From NCBI GenBank assembly GCA_964412845.1, contig CAYPQM010000148.1:1-18302 (forward strand): DNA of 18,302 nucleotides, written 5' to 3'. A model generated the notes under the pieces. The model had not been told where the DNA came from, did not search any database, and saw only the letters and a program-made list of their open reading frames with translations. Source of the DNA: JAWWPY01 sp964412845. Lineage in GTDB: Bacteria > Actinomycetota > Actinomycetes > Streptosporangiales > Streptosporangiaceae. This document shows, in pieces, positions 6,023 through 13,593 of this stretch. Both the position numbers and the translations under genes were made by a program. The stretch's first letter is position 1. Each line of letters begins with the position of its first letter.

Positions 6023-7414
6023 ATGCGAGTTCGGCTCCTCCGGCCCGCGCTGTGCTGCGCCGGCCTGGCTTTAGCTGCTAGCGGTCTTGCGCCGCTGGCC
6101 GGCGGCGCGCCGGCCGGTGCGGCCACCATCCGGGACTCCTCGGCCCAGGCCGCCGGAACGCCGGCCGCCGCGGCGCTGGCCGGCCCGGGCCGCGCGCTCG
6201 CCCCGGCCACCCGCTTCTTCGTCCGGCCGCCCGACAAGGGAGCGATCACCCAGGGCATTCAGCTGCTGCGCAGCGGCGACCGGAAAGATGCCGGCCTGCT
6301 GGCCAGGATGGAAGCCACCCCGCAGGCCGTGTGGCTGACCGGGGGAACCCCGGCCCAGGTGAAACAGCAGGTCCGCCAGACCACGGCGGAGGCCGCCCTG
6401 GAGCGGGCCGTGCCCGTGTTCGTCGCCTACGACATTCCCGGCCGTGACTGTGCCCAGTACTCGGCCGGCGGCGCGCTCACCCAGGCGGACTATGAGGCCT
6501 GGATCGCGGCGGTCGCCGCCGGGCTCGGCAAGACCCAGGCGGTCGTCTGGCTGGAGCCAGACAGCCTCGGATTGCTCCCATCCACCTGCGGCGCCACCAA
6601 CTACCCCTTCACCGACACGGAACGCTTCGCCGAACTGAACTACGCCGTGACCAGCCTTGAGCAGCAGCCGAACGTGAGCGTCTACCTTGACGGCACGCAC
6701 AGCGCCTGGCTGGGCGTGGGCCAGATCTCCCAGGAACTCGTCGAGGCCGGAGTGCAGCAGGCGCAGGGCTTCTTCCTGAACGCCTCCAACTACCAGCCCG
6801 ATCCCCAGCTGCTCGACTACGGCACCTGGATCTCGGACTGCATCGCCTTCGCCAATGATCCCGAAGACGGCGGGTGGCGCCTGGGCAACTACGGATACTG
6901 CGCCAGCCAGTACTACCCGGCCACGCCGGGCGACTTCAGCACCTGGGACCTGAGCACCCAGTGGTACGCGGCGAACCTGGGCACGGCGGTGGCCACGACT
7001 CACTTCATGATCGACACCAGCCGCAACGGCCAGGGCCCGAACAACATGTCGGCCTACGCCGCCGCCCCCTACAACCAGCCCGCGAGTGCGGTCTCTACCC
7101 TGGCCGGCGGTAACTGGTGCAACCCGCCGGGCTCGGGCCTCGGGCTCGCCCCGACCGCGAAGACCGGGGTCCCGCTGCTCGACGCCGAGCTCTGGGTGAA
7201 GACCCCCGGCGAGTCCGACGGCCAGTGCGACGCCGCCGGCGGCGCGCGGGCCTGGGACTACACCGCCTACACCCAGCCGGGGTGGCCGACGACCGCCGCC
7301 GCCCAGGCCCTGTTCGATCCCCTCTGGGGGCTGGACGACCCAGCCGCCGGTGCCTGGTTCCCCCAGCAAGCCCTGCAACTCGCGCAGGATGCGACCCCGC
7401 CGCTCGGCAGCTAG
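6023..7414 (+). CDS. Secreted glycoside hydrolase family 6 cellulase
   Basis: From ATG 6023 (GAGGGGT at 6012-6017) the product has 463 residues. A signal peptide of about 30-33 residues (basic start, hydrophobic core, A-G-A at its end) sends it out of the cell. The GH6 domain fills the rest. V-A-Y-D-I-P-G-R-D-C (residues 135-144) matches the first GH6 signature, and W-L-E-P-D-S-L-G contains Asp180, the likely general acid. Asp388 in D-A-E-L-W-V-K-T-P-G-E-S-D-G lies in the conserved late motif around the proposed base. It should cleave beta-1,4-glucan with inversion; endo versus exo mode cannot be told. No carbohydrate-binding module or linker is present. A possible longer start at 5957 would read through the palindrome and is rejected because the signal peptide begins at 6023. 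Confidence 0.92.
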   Translation: MRVRLLRPALCCAGLALAASGLAPLAGGAPAGAATIRDSSAQAAGTPAAAALAGPGRALAPATRFFVRPPDKGAITQGIQLLRSGDRKDAGLLARMEATPQAVWLTGGTPAQVKQQVRQTTAEAALERAVPVFVAYDIPGRDCAQYSAGGALTQADYEAWIAAVAAGLGKTQAVVWLEPDSLGLLPSTCGATNYPFTDTERFAELNYAVTSLEQQPNVSVYLDGTHSAWLGVGQISQELVEAGVQQAQGFFLNASNYQPDPQLLDYGTWISDCIAFANDPEDGGWRLGNYGYCASQYYPATPGDFSTWDLSTQWYAANLGTAVATTHFMIDTSRNGQGPNNMSAYAAAPYNQPASAVSTLAGGNWCNPPGSGLGLAPTAKTGVPLLDAELWVKTPGESDGQCDAAGGARAWDYTAYTQPGWPTTAAAQALFDPLWGLDDPAAGAWFPQQALQLAQDATPPLGS

Positions 7415-7445
7415 GACCGAGGAGACCCTGGCTGACCGCTCCCCG

Positions 7446-7498
7446 GCTGGCCTGCCTCGCCCGTGCCGGGCGCGGTCAGGCCGGTCGGGGAGGCCAGC
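7446..7498. terminator. Nested inverted repeats between convergent genes, possible bidirectional terminator
   Basis: In the 138-bp gap between the cellulase and FMN reductase stops, GCTGGCCT (7446-7453) pairs with AGGCCAGC (7491-7498). An inner CGCCCG-TGC-CGGGCG hairpin lies at 7458-7472. The location fits a shared terminator. There is no T-run on either side, so the call rests on symmetry and position. Confidence 0.35.
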
Positions 7499-7552
7499 GG
7501 CCCGCGCCCTAACGGCGTCGGCCGGGTACCCGGGCGTCCGCCGCGGATGGTG

Positions 7553-8056
7553 CTACCCGCGGGCGAACGCCGGCCCATTCTGCGCGGCCCACTTGGCCGC
7601 GAATGAGGCGAAGTCCTCGACGTCCGCCTCGAGCACGAACAGGCCACGCACCGGGACGGCCGCGCCGAGCTCGAGCAGCAGCGGCGTGAAGTGCAGATCG
7701 ACGGCGAGCTGATGGTTGGGTGCGCCGCCCAGGAGAACGGGGACGGCGGTCTTCCCCGCCAGGCTTCCGGTGGCGAGCCGGTCCAGGAAGGCCTTCAGCA
7801 GGCCCGAGTAGGTGGCCTTGTAGGTCGGGCTGGCGACGACCAGCACGTCGGCCGCGAGGACCTGCCCGGCGGCGGCCGACGCCCCGGCGTCGGCTTGATC
7901 GAGGACCCTGGGTCCCAGCGCGGCCAGGTCCACCTCGTCCAGGGTCGCGTCCGGCAGGACATGGGCCAGCTCGACGGCGAGCGTCCGGGCGAGGCTGTGC
8001 GTGCGCGAGGCGCGACGGGGATTGCCGATGACCGTGACGATCCGCACCGGGCTCAT
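7553..8056 (-). CDS. NADPH-dependent FMN reductase (SsuE/MsuE-like)
   Basis: The 167-residue flavodoxin-fold enzyme should reduce FMN with NAD(P)H and pass FMNH2 to a monooxygenase. The phosphate-binding loop is G-N-P-R-R-A-S-R-T-H-S-L at residues 11-22. The family motif A-S-P-T-Y-K-A-T-Y-S-G-L-L-K lies at 76-89. Length matches SsuE/MsuE relatives (~170-190). The ATG at 8056 overlaps by ATGA the stop of a 17-codon leader ORF, suggesting translational coupling. It lies downstream of a rhodanese gene and divergent from an operon ending in two FMNH2-dependent monooxygenases, so it is the obvious reductase partner for them. A longer reading through the upstream region in this frame is not available. 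Confidence 0.88.
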   Translation of the reverse strand: MSPVRIVTVIGNPRRASRTHSLARTLAVELAHVLPDATLDEVDLAALGPRVLDQADAGASAAAGQVLAADVLVVASPTYKATYSGLLKAFLDRLATGSLAGKTAVPVLLGGAPNHQLAVDLHFTPLLLELGAAVPVRGLFVLEADVEDFASFAAKWAAQNGPAFARG

Positions 8057-8106
8057 GCCGCCACGTCCGCGTACCGCTGCGCCGCCGGGAAGGGCAGTTC
8101 ACTCAT
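8053..8106 (-). CDS. 17-residue leader peptide ORF coupled to the FMN reductase
   Basis: On the minus strand an ATG at 8106 opens a 17-codon frame, MSELPFPAAQRYADVAA, whose TGA overlaps the FMN reductase ATG as ATGA. TAGGAT, a good actinobacterial -10 hexamer, lies eight bases before the ATG, so the transcript probably starts at or within a base or two of the ATG (leaderless). Alternatively AGGA within the same hexamer serves as a weak ribosome binding site. The peptide has no cysteine or repeated codon, so classic cysteine attenuation is not evident. I do not recognise it. It may only start ribosomes for the reductase, or act as a small protein. Confidence 0.5.
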   Translation of the reverse strand: MSELPFPAAQRYADVAA

Positions 8107-8114
8107 AGCTATAT

Positions 8115-8120
8115 ATCCTA
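8115..8120 (-). promoter_or_regulatory. -10 hexamer for the leader ORF and FMN reductase
   Basis: The minus strand reads TAGGAT here, in an AT-rich patch (8104-8140) between the rhodanese stop and the leader ORF. No convincing -35 hexamer is seen; the TGAGCTCA palindrome (8138-8145) lies in that region and overlaps the rhodanese stop codon. The spacing predicts transcription starting at about 8107, essentially at the leader ATG. Confidence 0.5.
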
Positions 8121-8142
8121 TCGCGTAGATATGTAATTGAGC

Positions 8143-9747
8143 TCAGGTCAGCACGGTGAAGCCGTGGGTGCCGTCCCGCTCCAACTGCGCCACGAGCCCG
8201 TGCTCCCAGTCCAGGTAGGCCTGCATGGCGGCGGCGTCCACGCCGGTTCCCTCGTACGGCCGGCGGTAGATATCGATGAGCGGCGACAGCAGTACCCCCT
8301 GGCCGGCCTGCAACGGCCGTCCGGACTGGGCCCACCCGGCCGTTCCGCCGGCCAGCACCGCCACTTCGGTCCCGGGGTGCTCCGGCAGATCGGCGGCGGC
8401 GAAGGCGGCCAGGGCGCCGTCCGCGCTGGTGAGGACCAGCCGGGACGGCCCGCCGAGGCGGTCGAGCAGTGCGGCGTCGGACAGGTCGGTGCGCAGCGCC
8501 CAGGCCGCGCCGGGCACGTGGCCGGCCAGGAACCGCCGGCTGGTGTCGATGTCGATGACGAGCGCCTGGCCGGCCGGCAGCCAGTCAGCCAGCTGAGCCG
8601 GGGCGGCCAGCGGCACCTCCGGCCGGGCCGGGAGGGTGGGCACCCACGGTCCCTCCTCGCGGGGCCCCGGCTGGCGGCCGAGGAGAACCGCGACGTCCCA
8701 GCCCATCTGGGCCAGCCAGGACGCCGTCATCGCGGCCCGGCCGCCGTCGTCGTCAGCCAGGACGACGAGGGCACCGCGGACCGGGGCGTACCAATCGGTC
8801 TCCTGCACCAGCTGGCCGCCGGGAGCTGACCTGAACCCGGCCAGGTGCCCGGCGGCGTAGTCCTCGGCCGACCGCACGTCGAAACGGTAGACGGTCCGCT
8901 GACCGCCGTCCGCCAGGGACCGCAGCCGCGCGCCACCGATGGCGCGTACCCCGGCCTTCCGGGCCACTGCCCAGGCCGCCGCCTTGGCCCGGCGGGCCAT
9001 CCCGGCCGGTATCCCGGCGGGCCGGCGGTCCTGGCCATGATCTAGCGGCAGCCCGGCCAGGGTCCAGCCGATGGTCCCGTTGCGCAGCGCCACCACCCGG
9101 TTGGGCGTCCCGGCGTTGATCAGCGACTGCGTCCCGATGATGCTCCGGGTCCGGCCGGCGCAGTTCACGACCACCATGGTCGCTGGGTCAGGGGCGAGGG
9201 CGCCCACTCGCAGGACCAGTTCGGCCCCGGGCACACTGGTGGCGGTCGGGATGCTCATCGTGTGGTACTCGTCGAACCGCCGGGCGTCGACTACGACCAC
9301 GTCAGCGTTACCGCGGAGCAGGGCGCGGACTTCCGCCGCGGCCACATCCGGAGTTCCGGCCGTGGCCGCGACGAGCTCGCCGAACGCCTTGCTGGGCGCG
9401 TTGACATCCCGGAACAGCTCGCCGCCCGCGGCCACCCAGCCGGCCAGCCCGCCGGCCAGGACCGACACGTCGCCATAGCCCAGGTGCCGGAGCCCGCGGA
9501 CCGCCGCATCCGCGTCGTCAGGGCCGTCCCCGTAGACCACGAGCGTCACCGAGCGCCGGGGCAGCCGGTCGAAGACCTCAGCCTCCAGGCGGCCGAGCGG
9601 GAACGAGGCCGCGAACAGGGGATGCCCCTCGGCGAAGCGCGCTTCCGGGCGCACGTCGAGCAGTGCGATCTCGGTCCGGTCCCGCAGGGCGCGGCGGACG
9701 GAAACCGGGTGCGTGGCTGGGATGGCCGCCGATGGCGGTCTGGTCAT
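8143..9747 (-). CDS. Four-domain rhodanese-like protein with one intact active site
   Basis: The 534-residue soluble protein contains four tandem rhodanese modules, at about residues 12-115, 132-235, 268-360 and 378-480. Each has the D-x-R or D-I-D entry and the late L-x-G-G-x-x-G-W type motif or a remnant. Only module 2 has the sulfur-carrying cysteine, Cys196 in the loop C-A-G-R-T-R. The corresponding loops read Y-G-D-G-P (module 1), A-D-D-D-G-G (module 3) and T-S-A-D-G (module 4), so those modules are probably structural or binding. The protein likely carries or transfers persulfide sulfur, for example sulfur released from an organosulfur compound. A GAGGGG site precedes the ATG. It is divergent from the transporter and monooxygenase operon, and upstream of the FMN reductase on its own strand. 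Confidence 0.88.
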   Translation of the reverse strand: MTRPPSAAIPATHPVSVRRALRDRTEIALLDVRPEARFAEGHPLFAASFPLGRLEAEVFDRLPRRSVTLVVYGDGPDDADAAVRGLRHLGYGDVSVLAGGLAGWVAAGGELFRDVNAPSKAFGELVAATAGTPDVAAAEVRALLRGNADVVVVDARRFDEYHTMSIPTATSVPGAELVLRVGALAPDPATMVVVNCAGRTRSIIGTQSLINAGTPNRVVALRNGTIGWTLAGLPLDHGQDRRPAGIPAGMARRAKAAAWAVARKAGVRAIGGARLRSLADGGQRTVYRFDVRSAEDYAAGHLAGFRSAPGGQLVQETDWYAPVRGALVVLADDDGGRAAMTASWLAQMGWDVAVLLGRQPGPREEGPWVPTLPARPEVPLAAPAQLADWLPAGQALVIDIDTSRRFLAGHVPGAAWALRTDLSDAALLDRLGGPSRLVLTSADGALAAFAAADLPEHPGTEVAVLAGGTAGWAQSGRPLQAGQGVLLSPLIDIYRRPYEGTGVDAAAMQAYLDWEHGLVAQLERDGTHGFTVLT

Positions 9748-9770
9748 GGTCCGGTGCCCCTCAGGTCAGC

Positions 9771-9793
9771 GGCTGATGGTCAGGCTGATGGTC
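9771..9793. repeat. 11-bp direct repeat in the rhodanese 5' region
   Basis: GGCTGATGGTC occurs at 9771-9781 and 9783-9793 with a 12-bp period. It lies 24-46 bp upstream of the rhodanese start, probably in its untranslated leader. The 12-bp period is not a whole number of ten-base helical turns. It could be a regulator site or an RNA element; nothing more can be said. Confidence 0.55.
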
Positions 9794-9856
9794 GGGTCGG
9801 GGACCGCGCCCGGTGATGGCCAGTGCCCGGCAGCGGCCGGTCAGCCTAAATCCTAC

Positions 9857-9886
9857 TTGACCAATCGATTTTATATGTTTTACAGT
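9857..9886 (+). promoter_or_regulatory. Vegetative-type promoter for the organosulfur operon
   Basis: TTGACC (9857-9862) and TACAGT (9881-9886) are separated by 18 bp, a good match to the main sigma factor consensus. Transcription should start near 9893, giving a ~60-base leader before the binding-protein ATG. The spacer contains a perfect palindrome AATCGATT (9863-9870). On the opposite strand TAAAAT (9873-9868) and TAGGAT (9855-9850) are -10-like boxes for the divergent rhodanese gene. An operator in the spacer would control both directions. Confidence 0.6.
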
Positions 9887-9952
9887 GACGTCGCTGGATG
9901 CACCGGGCCACGAGGGCGTGGCTGTGCCCGTCTTCTCGACAGGAGCCCCTTG

Positions 9953-11524
9953 ATGCCAGTCCGTCGGCGCGCGGTCGGTCGTAGTGTCATAGCGAGCGCT
10001 GCTCTTCTCGCCGTCTCAATGTTTGCTGCCGCCTGCGGCAGCAAGGCCAGTACCTCGGCGGCCCCGGCATCGGCCAGCGCCAGCGGGGCGAGCGGGACCG
10101 TGAACTGGGAGTGGGCGCTCCCGACGTCATGGGACCCGGTCACCTCCAGCGCCGGGTGGGACGTGCACGTGCTTGGGCTGGTGTACGCCTCTATCACCAC
10201 CCTCAACCCGGCCGGCAACGTCGGGCCGGGCCTGGCGACGTCGTGGAGCTATGCCCCCAGCGGCAAGAGCGTCACGTTCACGCTCCGGCCGGGCCTCACC
10301 TTCACCGACGGGACACCACTCAACGCGGCGGCGGTGCAGAAGAACATCGACCGCGGCCTGACCCAGTCGACCTCCAACATCGCCTCGGAGCTGGCCGTCA
10401 TCTCCAAGGTGGTGGTGAACAGCCCGACCAGCTTCACGCTCGACTTGACCCAGGTCGACTACCAGGTGCCCTACCTGCTGGCCGGCAAGGACGGCATGAT
10501 GGTGAGCCCGAAGGCCTTCACGGCGAACGCTGGTGGCCTGGCCACCCAGCCGGTCGGGGCGGGCCCGTTCAAGCTGACCAGCTACGTCCCGGACTCGCAC
10601 GCCAACTTGGTGCGCAACCCCGGCTACTGGGACGCCAGCCAGATCCACCTGGCCAATTTCACCGTGCAGGCGATCACCCAGCCTGAGCAGATCCTGGCCT
10701 CCCTGGAGTCAGGACAGGTGAATGTGGCCTACATCGCCGGCAACCAGGTGGCGGCGGCCAAGGCCGCCGGGTTCAAGATCGCCGTGATCCCGTCCGAGGT
10801 CGTGAACGAGCTCGACATCCAGACGGCGACGGCACCGTTCAACAAGCCGGCCGTGGTGCAGGCGATCAACTACGCCATCAACCGCCAGGCGATCCTCCAG
10901 GTCCAGGCGTCGGGCTACGGGGCGATCTCCTACCAGCCGTTCCCCAAGGGGTTCGTCGGCTACAGCCCGGCGCTGGCCAACCTCTACCCGTACAACCCGG
11001 CCAAAGCCAAGCAGTTGCTGGCGCAGGCCGGGTACAGCCGCGGCCTGAACATCACCCTGACGTCGGTCAGCACGGAAGACTCGCTGGCCGAGCAGATCCA
11101 GAGCCAGCTCAAGCAGGCCGGCATCACGGTCACCATCAAGGACGTTCCCGCGGACACCGAGACCCAGCACCTCTACCTGGACAAGACCATCCCGTTCGCG
11201 ATTGACGGCACGGCGGGCCGCACCTCTCCGGTGGAGATGCTCGACGTCCTGTACAGCCAGCAGGGCCTGATGAACGTGGACGGCAAGGCCAACACCAACC
11301 CGCCCTCGGTGGACCAGGCGCTGGCGAAGGCCCTCACCGTCCCGCTCACGTCACCCAGCTACCCGGGCACCCTGCAGAACGCCGTCGCTACCGCCGTGCA
11401 GGACAAGCCCGTGCACATCTGGCTGTACACCAATCCGCGCATCTTGGCCTACAGCTCGAAGGTCACCGGCATTCCCGCCGATCTGGTCCAGCAGCGCTGG
11501 GAAGGCGTCCGGGTGGGGAACTGA
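9953..11524 (+). CDS. ABC transporter substrate-binding lipoprotein, family 5 (peptide type)
   Basis: From ATG 9953 (AGGAG at 9941-9945) the product has 523 residues. It opens with an arginine-rich signal peptide and a lipobox A-A-A-C with Cys28 as the lipid-modified residue. A serine/alanine linker follows, then an SBP_bac_5 (DppA/OppA-type) domain filling the rest. Typical early features are the domain-1 stretch L-A-T-S-W-S-Y and L-R-P-G-L-T-F-T-D-G-T-P-L-N-A (around residues 84-126). It sits outside the membrane and delivers solute to the two permeases that follow. Family-5 proteins bind peptides, but also nickel, sugars and cysteine conjugates; here the neighbours suggest an organosulfur ligand. 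An upstream in-frame extension is rejected because it lacks a ribosome site and would bury the signal peptide. Confidence 0.92.
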   Translation: MPVRRRAVGRSVIASAALLAVSMFAAACGSKASTSAAPASASASGASGTVNWEWALPTSWDPVTSSAGWDVHVLGLVYASITTLNPAGNVGPGLATSWSYAPSGKSVTFTLRPGLTFTDGTPLNAAAVQKNIDRGLTQSTSNIASELAVISKVVVNSPTSFTLDLTQVDYQVPYLLAGKDGMMVSPKAFTANAGGLATQPVGAGPFKLTSYVPDSHANLVRNPGYWDASQIHLANFTVQAITQPEQILASLESGQVNVAYIAGNQVAAAKAAGFKIAVIPSEVVNELDIQTATAPFNKPAVVQAINYAINRQAILQVQASGYGAISYQPFPKGFVGYSPALANLYPYNPAKAKQLLAQAGYSRGLNITLTSVSTEDSLAEQIQSQLKQAGITVTIKDVPADTETQHLYLDKTIPFAIDGTAGRTSPVEMLDVLYSQQGLMNVDGKANTNPPSVDQALAKALTVPLTSPSYPGTLQNAVATAVQDKPVHIWLYTNPRILAYSSKVTGIPADLVQQRWEGVRVGN

Positions 11525-11587
11525 GCTGGTGGCCCCGATGACCCGCCCCGATGCCGCCCGGCCCGGCGAGAGCCGCCAGGTGCCCCG

Positions 11588-12622
11588 ATGACCGTGGCCG
11601 GCCTGATCCGCGTGGCCAGCACCGGTACGGCCGGGGCGGCAGTTCCCCGGCCGCGGCGGAGCCGTATCGCCGCCGCCCGGCTCGGCGGCGGGCTGGCCGT
11701 GCTGGTGCCGATCGTGATCCTCAGCTCGTTCATCACCTACAGCCTGGGGGCCCTGTCGAACAGCGATCCCGCGGCCACGATCCTGGGCCAGGACGCGGCG
11801 ACGCCGGCCGCGGTCCGGCGGCTCAACCATGCGCTGGGCCTCGACCACCCGCTGGTCGTGCAGTACTGGCACTGGCTGACCCGGGCCGTCCGGGGCAACC
11901 TCGGCCATTCGTACTTCACCCAGATCCCGGTTTCCCAGAGCATCAGCCAGCGCCTGCCCGTCGACTTGTCAATCGCGCTGCTCGCCGTCGTCCTGGCTGT
12001 CCTCATCGGCGGATCCGCCGGGGTGGCCGCCGCGATCCGCCGCGGCGGATGGCTCGACCGCGGGGTCACCGCGGTGTGCTCGGCGGCGTCGACGCTCCCG
12101 GCCTTCGTCGTCGGCATCATCCTGGTGGTCCTGTTCGCCATGACGGCGCACCTGCTCCCGGCCAACGGCTACGTCGGGCCGAGTACCAGCATCGGCCAGT
12201 GGCTCGAGCACATCATCCTGCCGAGCCTGGCCCTCAGCCTGCAGGTGTCCGCCGACATCGCCCGGCAGTTGCGCACCTCCCTGGTCGAGGTGCTGGAGCA
12301 GGACTACATCGTCGGGGCCACGGTCCGTGGCCTGCCCTACCGCCGCATCCTGGTCCGCCACGCGCTGCGCAACGCGGCCGGGCCGGCGCTCACCATCCTC
12401 GGCAACGACTTCCCGATCATGCTGTCCGGAGCGGTAGCCGCCGAGGCGGTGTTCTCCCTGCCCGGGCTCGGCCAGCTGCTCCTGGAAAGCGCGCAGACCC
12501 GGGACATCCCGGTCGTGCAGGGCCTGCTGCTGGTGATCAGCTCCTTTGTCATCGTGGTCAACCTGATCGTGAATACCACGCTCAATTGGCTGTACCGGAC
12601 AAGCGACGGGATCGGCACATGA
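11588..12622 (+). CDS. ABC transporter permease, DppB type
   Basis: The 344-residue membrane protein is the first permease of a peptide/nickel-type importer. A hydrophobic first segment lies at about 32-55, followed by the periplasmic loop usual for DppB (R-L-N-H-A-L-G-L-D-H-P-L-V, N-L-G-H-S-Y). Further segments are at about 128-150, 161-186, 205-222, 268-290 and 309-331. The cytoplasmic EAA loop contacting the ATPases is near 240-270 (D-Y-I-V-G-A-T-V-R-G-L-P, then H-A-L-R-N). It starts 63 bases after the binding-protein stop, and its ATG overlaps the end of a possible 17-codon ORF. Its own stop overlaps the next start as ATGA. The N-terminal 30 residues are unusually long and basic for DppB. 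Confidence 0.92.
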   Translation: MTVAGLIRVASTGTAGAAVPRPRRSRIAAARLGGGLAVLVPIVILSSFITYSLGALSNSDPAATILGQDAATPAAVRRLNHALGLDHPLVVQYWHWLTRAVRGNLGHSYFTQIPVSQSISQRLPVDLSIALLAVVLAVLIGGSAGVAAAIRRGGWLDRGVTAVCSAASTLPAFVVGIILVVLFAMTAHLLPANGYVGPSTSIGQWLEHIILPSLALSLQVSADIARQLRTSLVEVLEQDYIVGATVRGLPYRRILVRHALRNAAGPALTILGNDFPIMLSGAVAAEAVFSLPGLGQLLLESAQTRDIPVVQGLLLVISSFVIVVNLIVNTTLNWLYRTSDGIGT

Positions 12623-13593
12623 GCCGCAGCAGCATTCCCGGGGAGCTCTCGGTGGCCAAGGAAGGCGGCGCGGCCGGCGGCCAGCGCTCGCTGATCGGGC
12701 CGCGGTCCGTGCTGCGGCTGCGCTCCGCAAGGATTGCCGTCGCTGTCCTGGTCGTCATCGGGATCCTGACCGCCTTCGGCGCCACGCTCGCGCCGCAGAA
12801 TCCGCTGACAGTCAACGCCAACGCCCTGTTCCAGGGGCCAGGCCCGCATCACCTGCTGGGGACGGACTACCTCGGCCGGGACGTGCTGAGCCGGCTGATG
12901 GCCGGCACCAGGCTGTCGGTGCTCACCGCCCTCGAAGCAGTCGGGATCGGGCTCGTGCTCGGCACTGGCCCGGGCATCGCCACCGTCTTCCTGGGCCGCT
13001 GGTTCGACTTCGCCGCGAACCGAGTCACCGATGCGCTGATGACCCTGCCGTGGATCTTCTTCGCCGTCGCCGTCACCGCGGCCCTCGGTAACGGCCTCGT
13101 CCAGGCCATGGTCCCGGTCGGGATCCTGCTCGCCCCCTTCTTCTTCCGGGTCACCCGGGCCGCCACCCTCGAGCACGCCCGCGCCCAGTACGTGGAGGCC
13201 GCCGCGCTGCTGGGCGCCACGAAGCTGCATATCGTCCGGGTGCACGTGCTGCGCAAGGTGCTGCCGACCATCGCGGTGACGACGGCGTCGATGGCCGCCG
13301 CGGCGCTGCTGGCGGTGTCGTTCCTCACTTTCCTCGGCATCGGCGTGCAGCCACCGGCACCCACCTGGGGCGGCGTGCTGTCGTCGGACCTCGGCTACCT
13401 GGCCCAGGCGCCATGGGCGCCGTTCATCCCCGGGGCGCTCATCGCCATCACCGTCGGAGCCCTGAACGCGCTGGCCGACGCCTTCCGCGACCGGAGCGGC
13501 GCGGGAACGCTGGTCCTGGCCAGCCCGATCATCCGAACCCACTCGACCCTGGAGCCTGCCGATGACGACGAGCAATCTCAGTACGTCGCCTGA
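12619..13593 (+). CDS. ABC transporter permease, DppC type
   Basis: The 324-residue second permease starts at an ATG overlapping the stop of the first (ATGA). Its N-terminal cytoplasmic part (1-38) leads to a membrane segment at ~39-57. The hallmark DppC stretch H-L-L-G-T-D-Y-L-G-R-D-V-L-S-R-L follows at 78-93. Segments follow at about 102-124, 138-158, 162-177, 218-243 and 270-288. The EAA loop (Y-V-E-A-A-A-L-L-G-A, then V-L-R-K-V-L-P) is at 191-216. The last ~30 residues are a hydrophilic tail whose codons overlap the following ATPase gene by 32 bp. It pairs with the DppB-type protein to form the transport channel. Confidence 0.92.
   Translation: MSRSSIPGELSVAKEGGAAGGQRSLIGPRSVLRLRSARIAVAVLVVIGILTAFGATLAPQNPLTVNANALFQGPGPHHLLGTDYLGRDVLSRLMAGTRLSVLTALEAVGIGLVLGTGPGIATVFLGRWFDFAANRVTDALMTLPWIFFAVAVTAALGNGLVQAMVPVGILLAPFFFRVTRAATLEHARAQYVEAAALLGATKLHIVRVHVLRKVLPTIAVTTASMAAAALLAVSFLTFLGIGVQPPAPTWGGVLSSDLGYLAQAPWAPFIPGALIAITVGALNALADAFRDRSGAGTLVLASPIIRTHSTLEPADDDEQSQYVA

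Noticed and set aside
6071..7378. 435-codon minus-strand frame under the GH6 gene
   Set aside because: It mirrors the cellulase codons and has no family features; the sense strand has a signal peptide and GH6 signatures.
9713..9952. In-frame N-terminal extension of the binding protein
   Set aside because: It crosses the promoter and would put 80 residues before a clear lipoprotein signal peptide; ATG 9953 has its own ribosome site.
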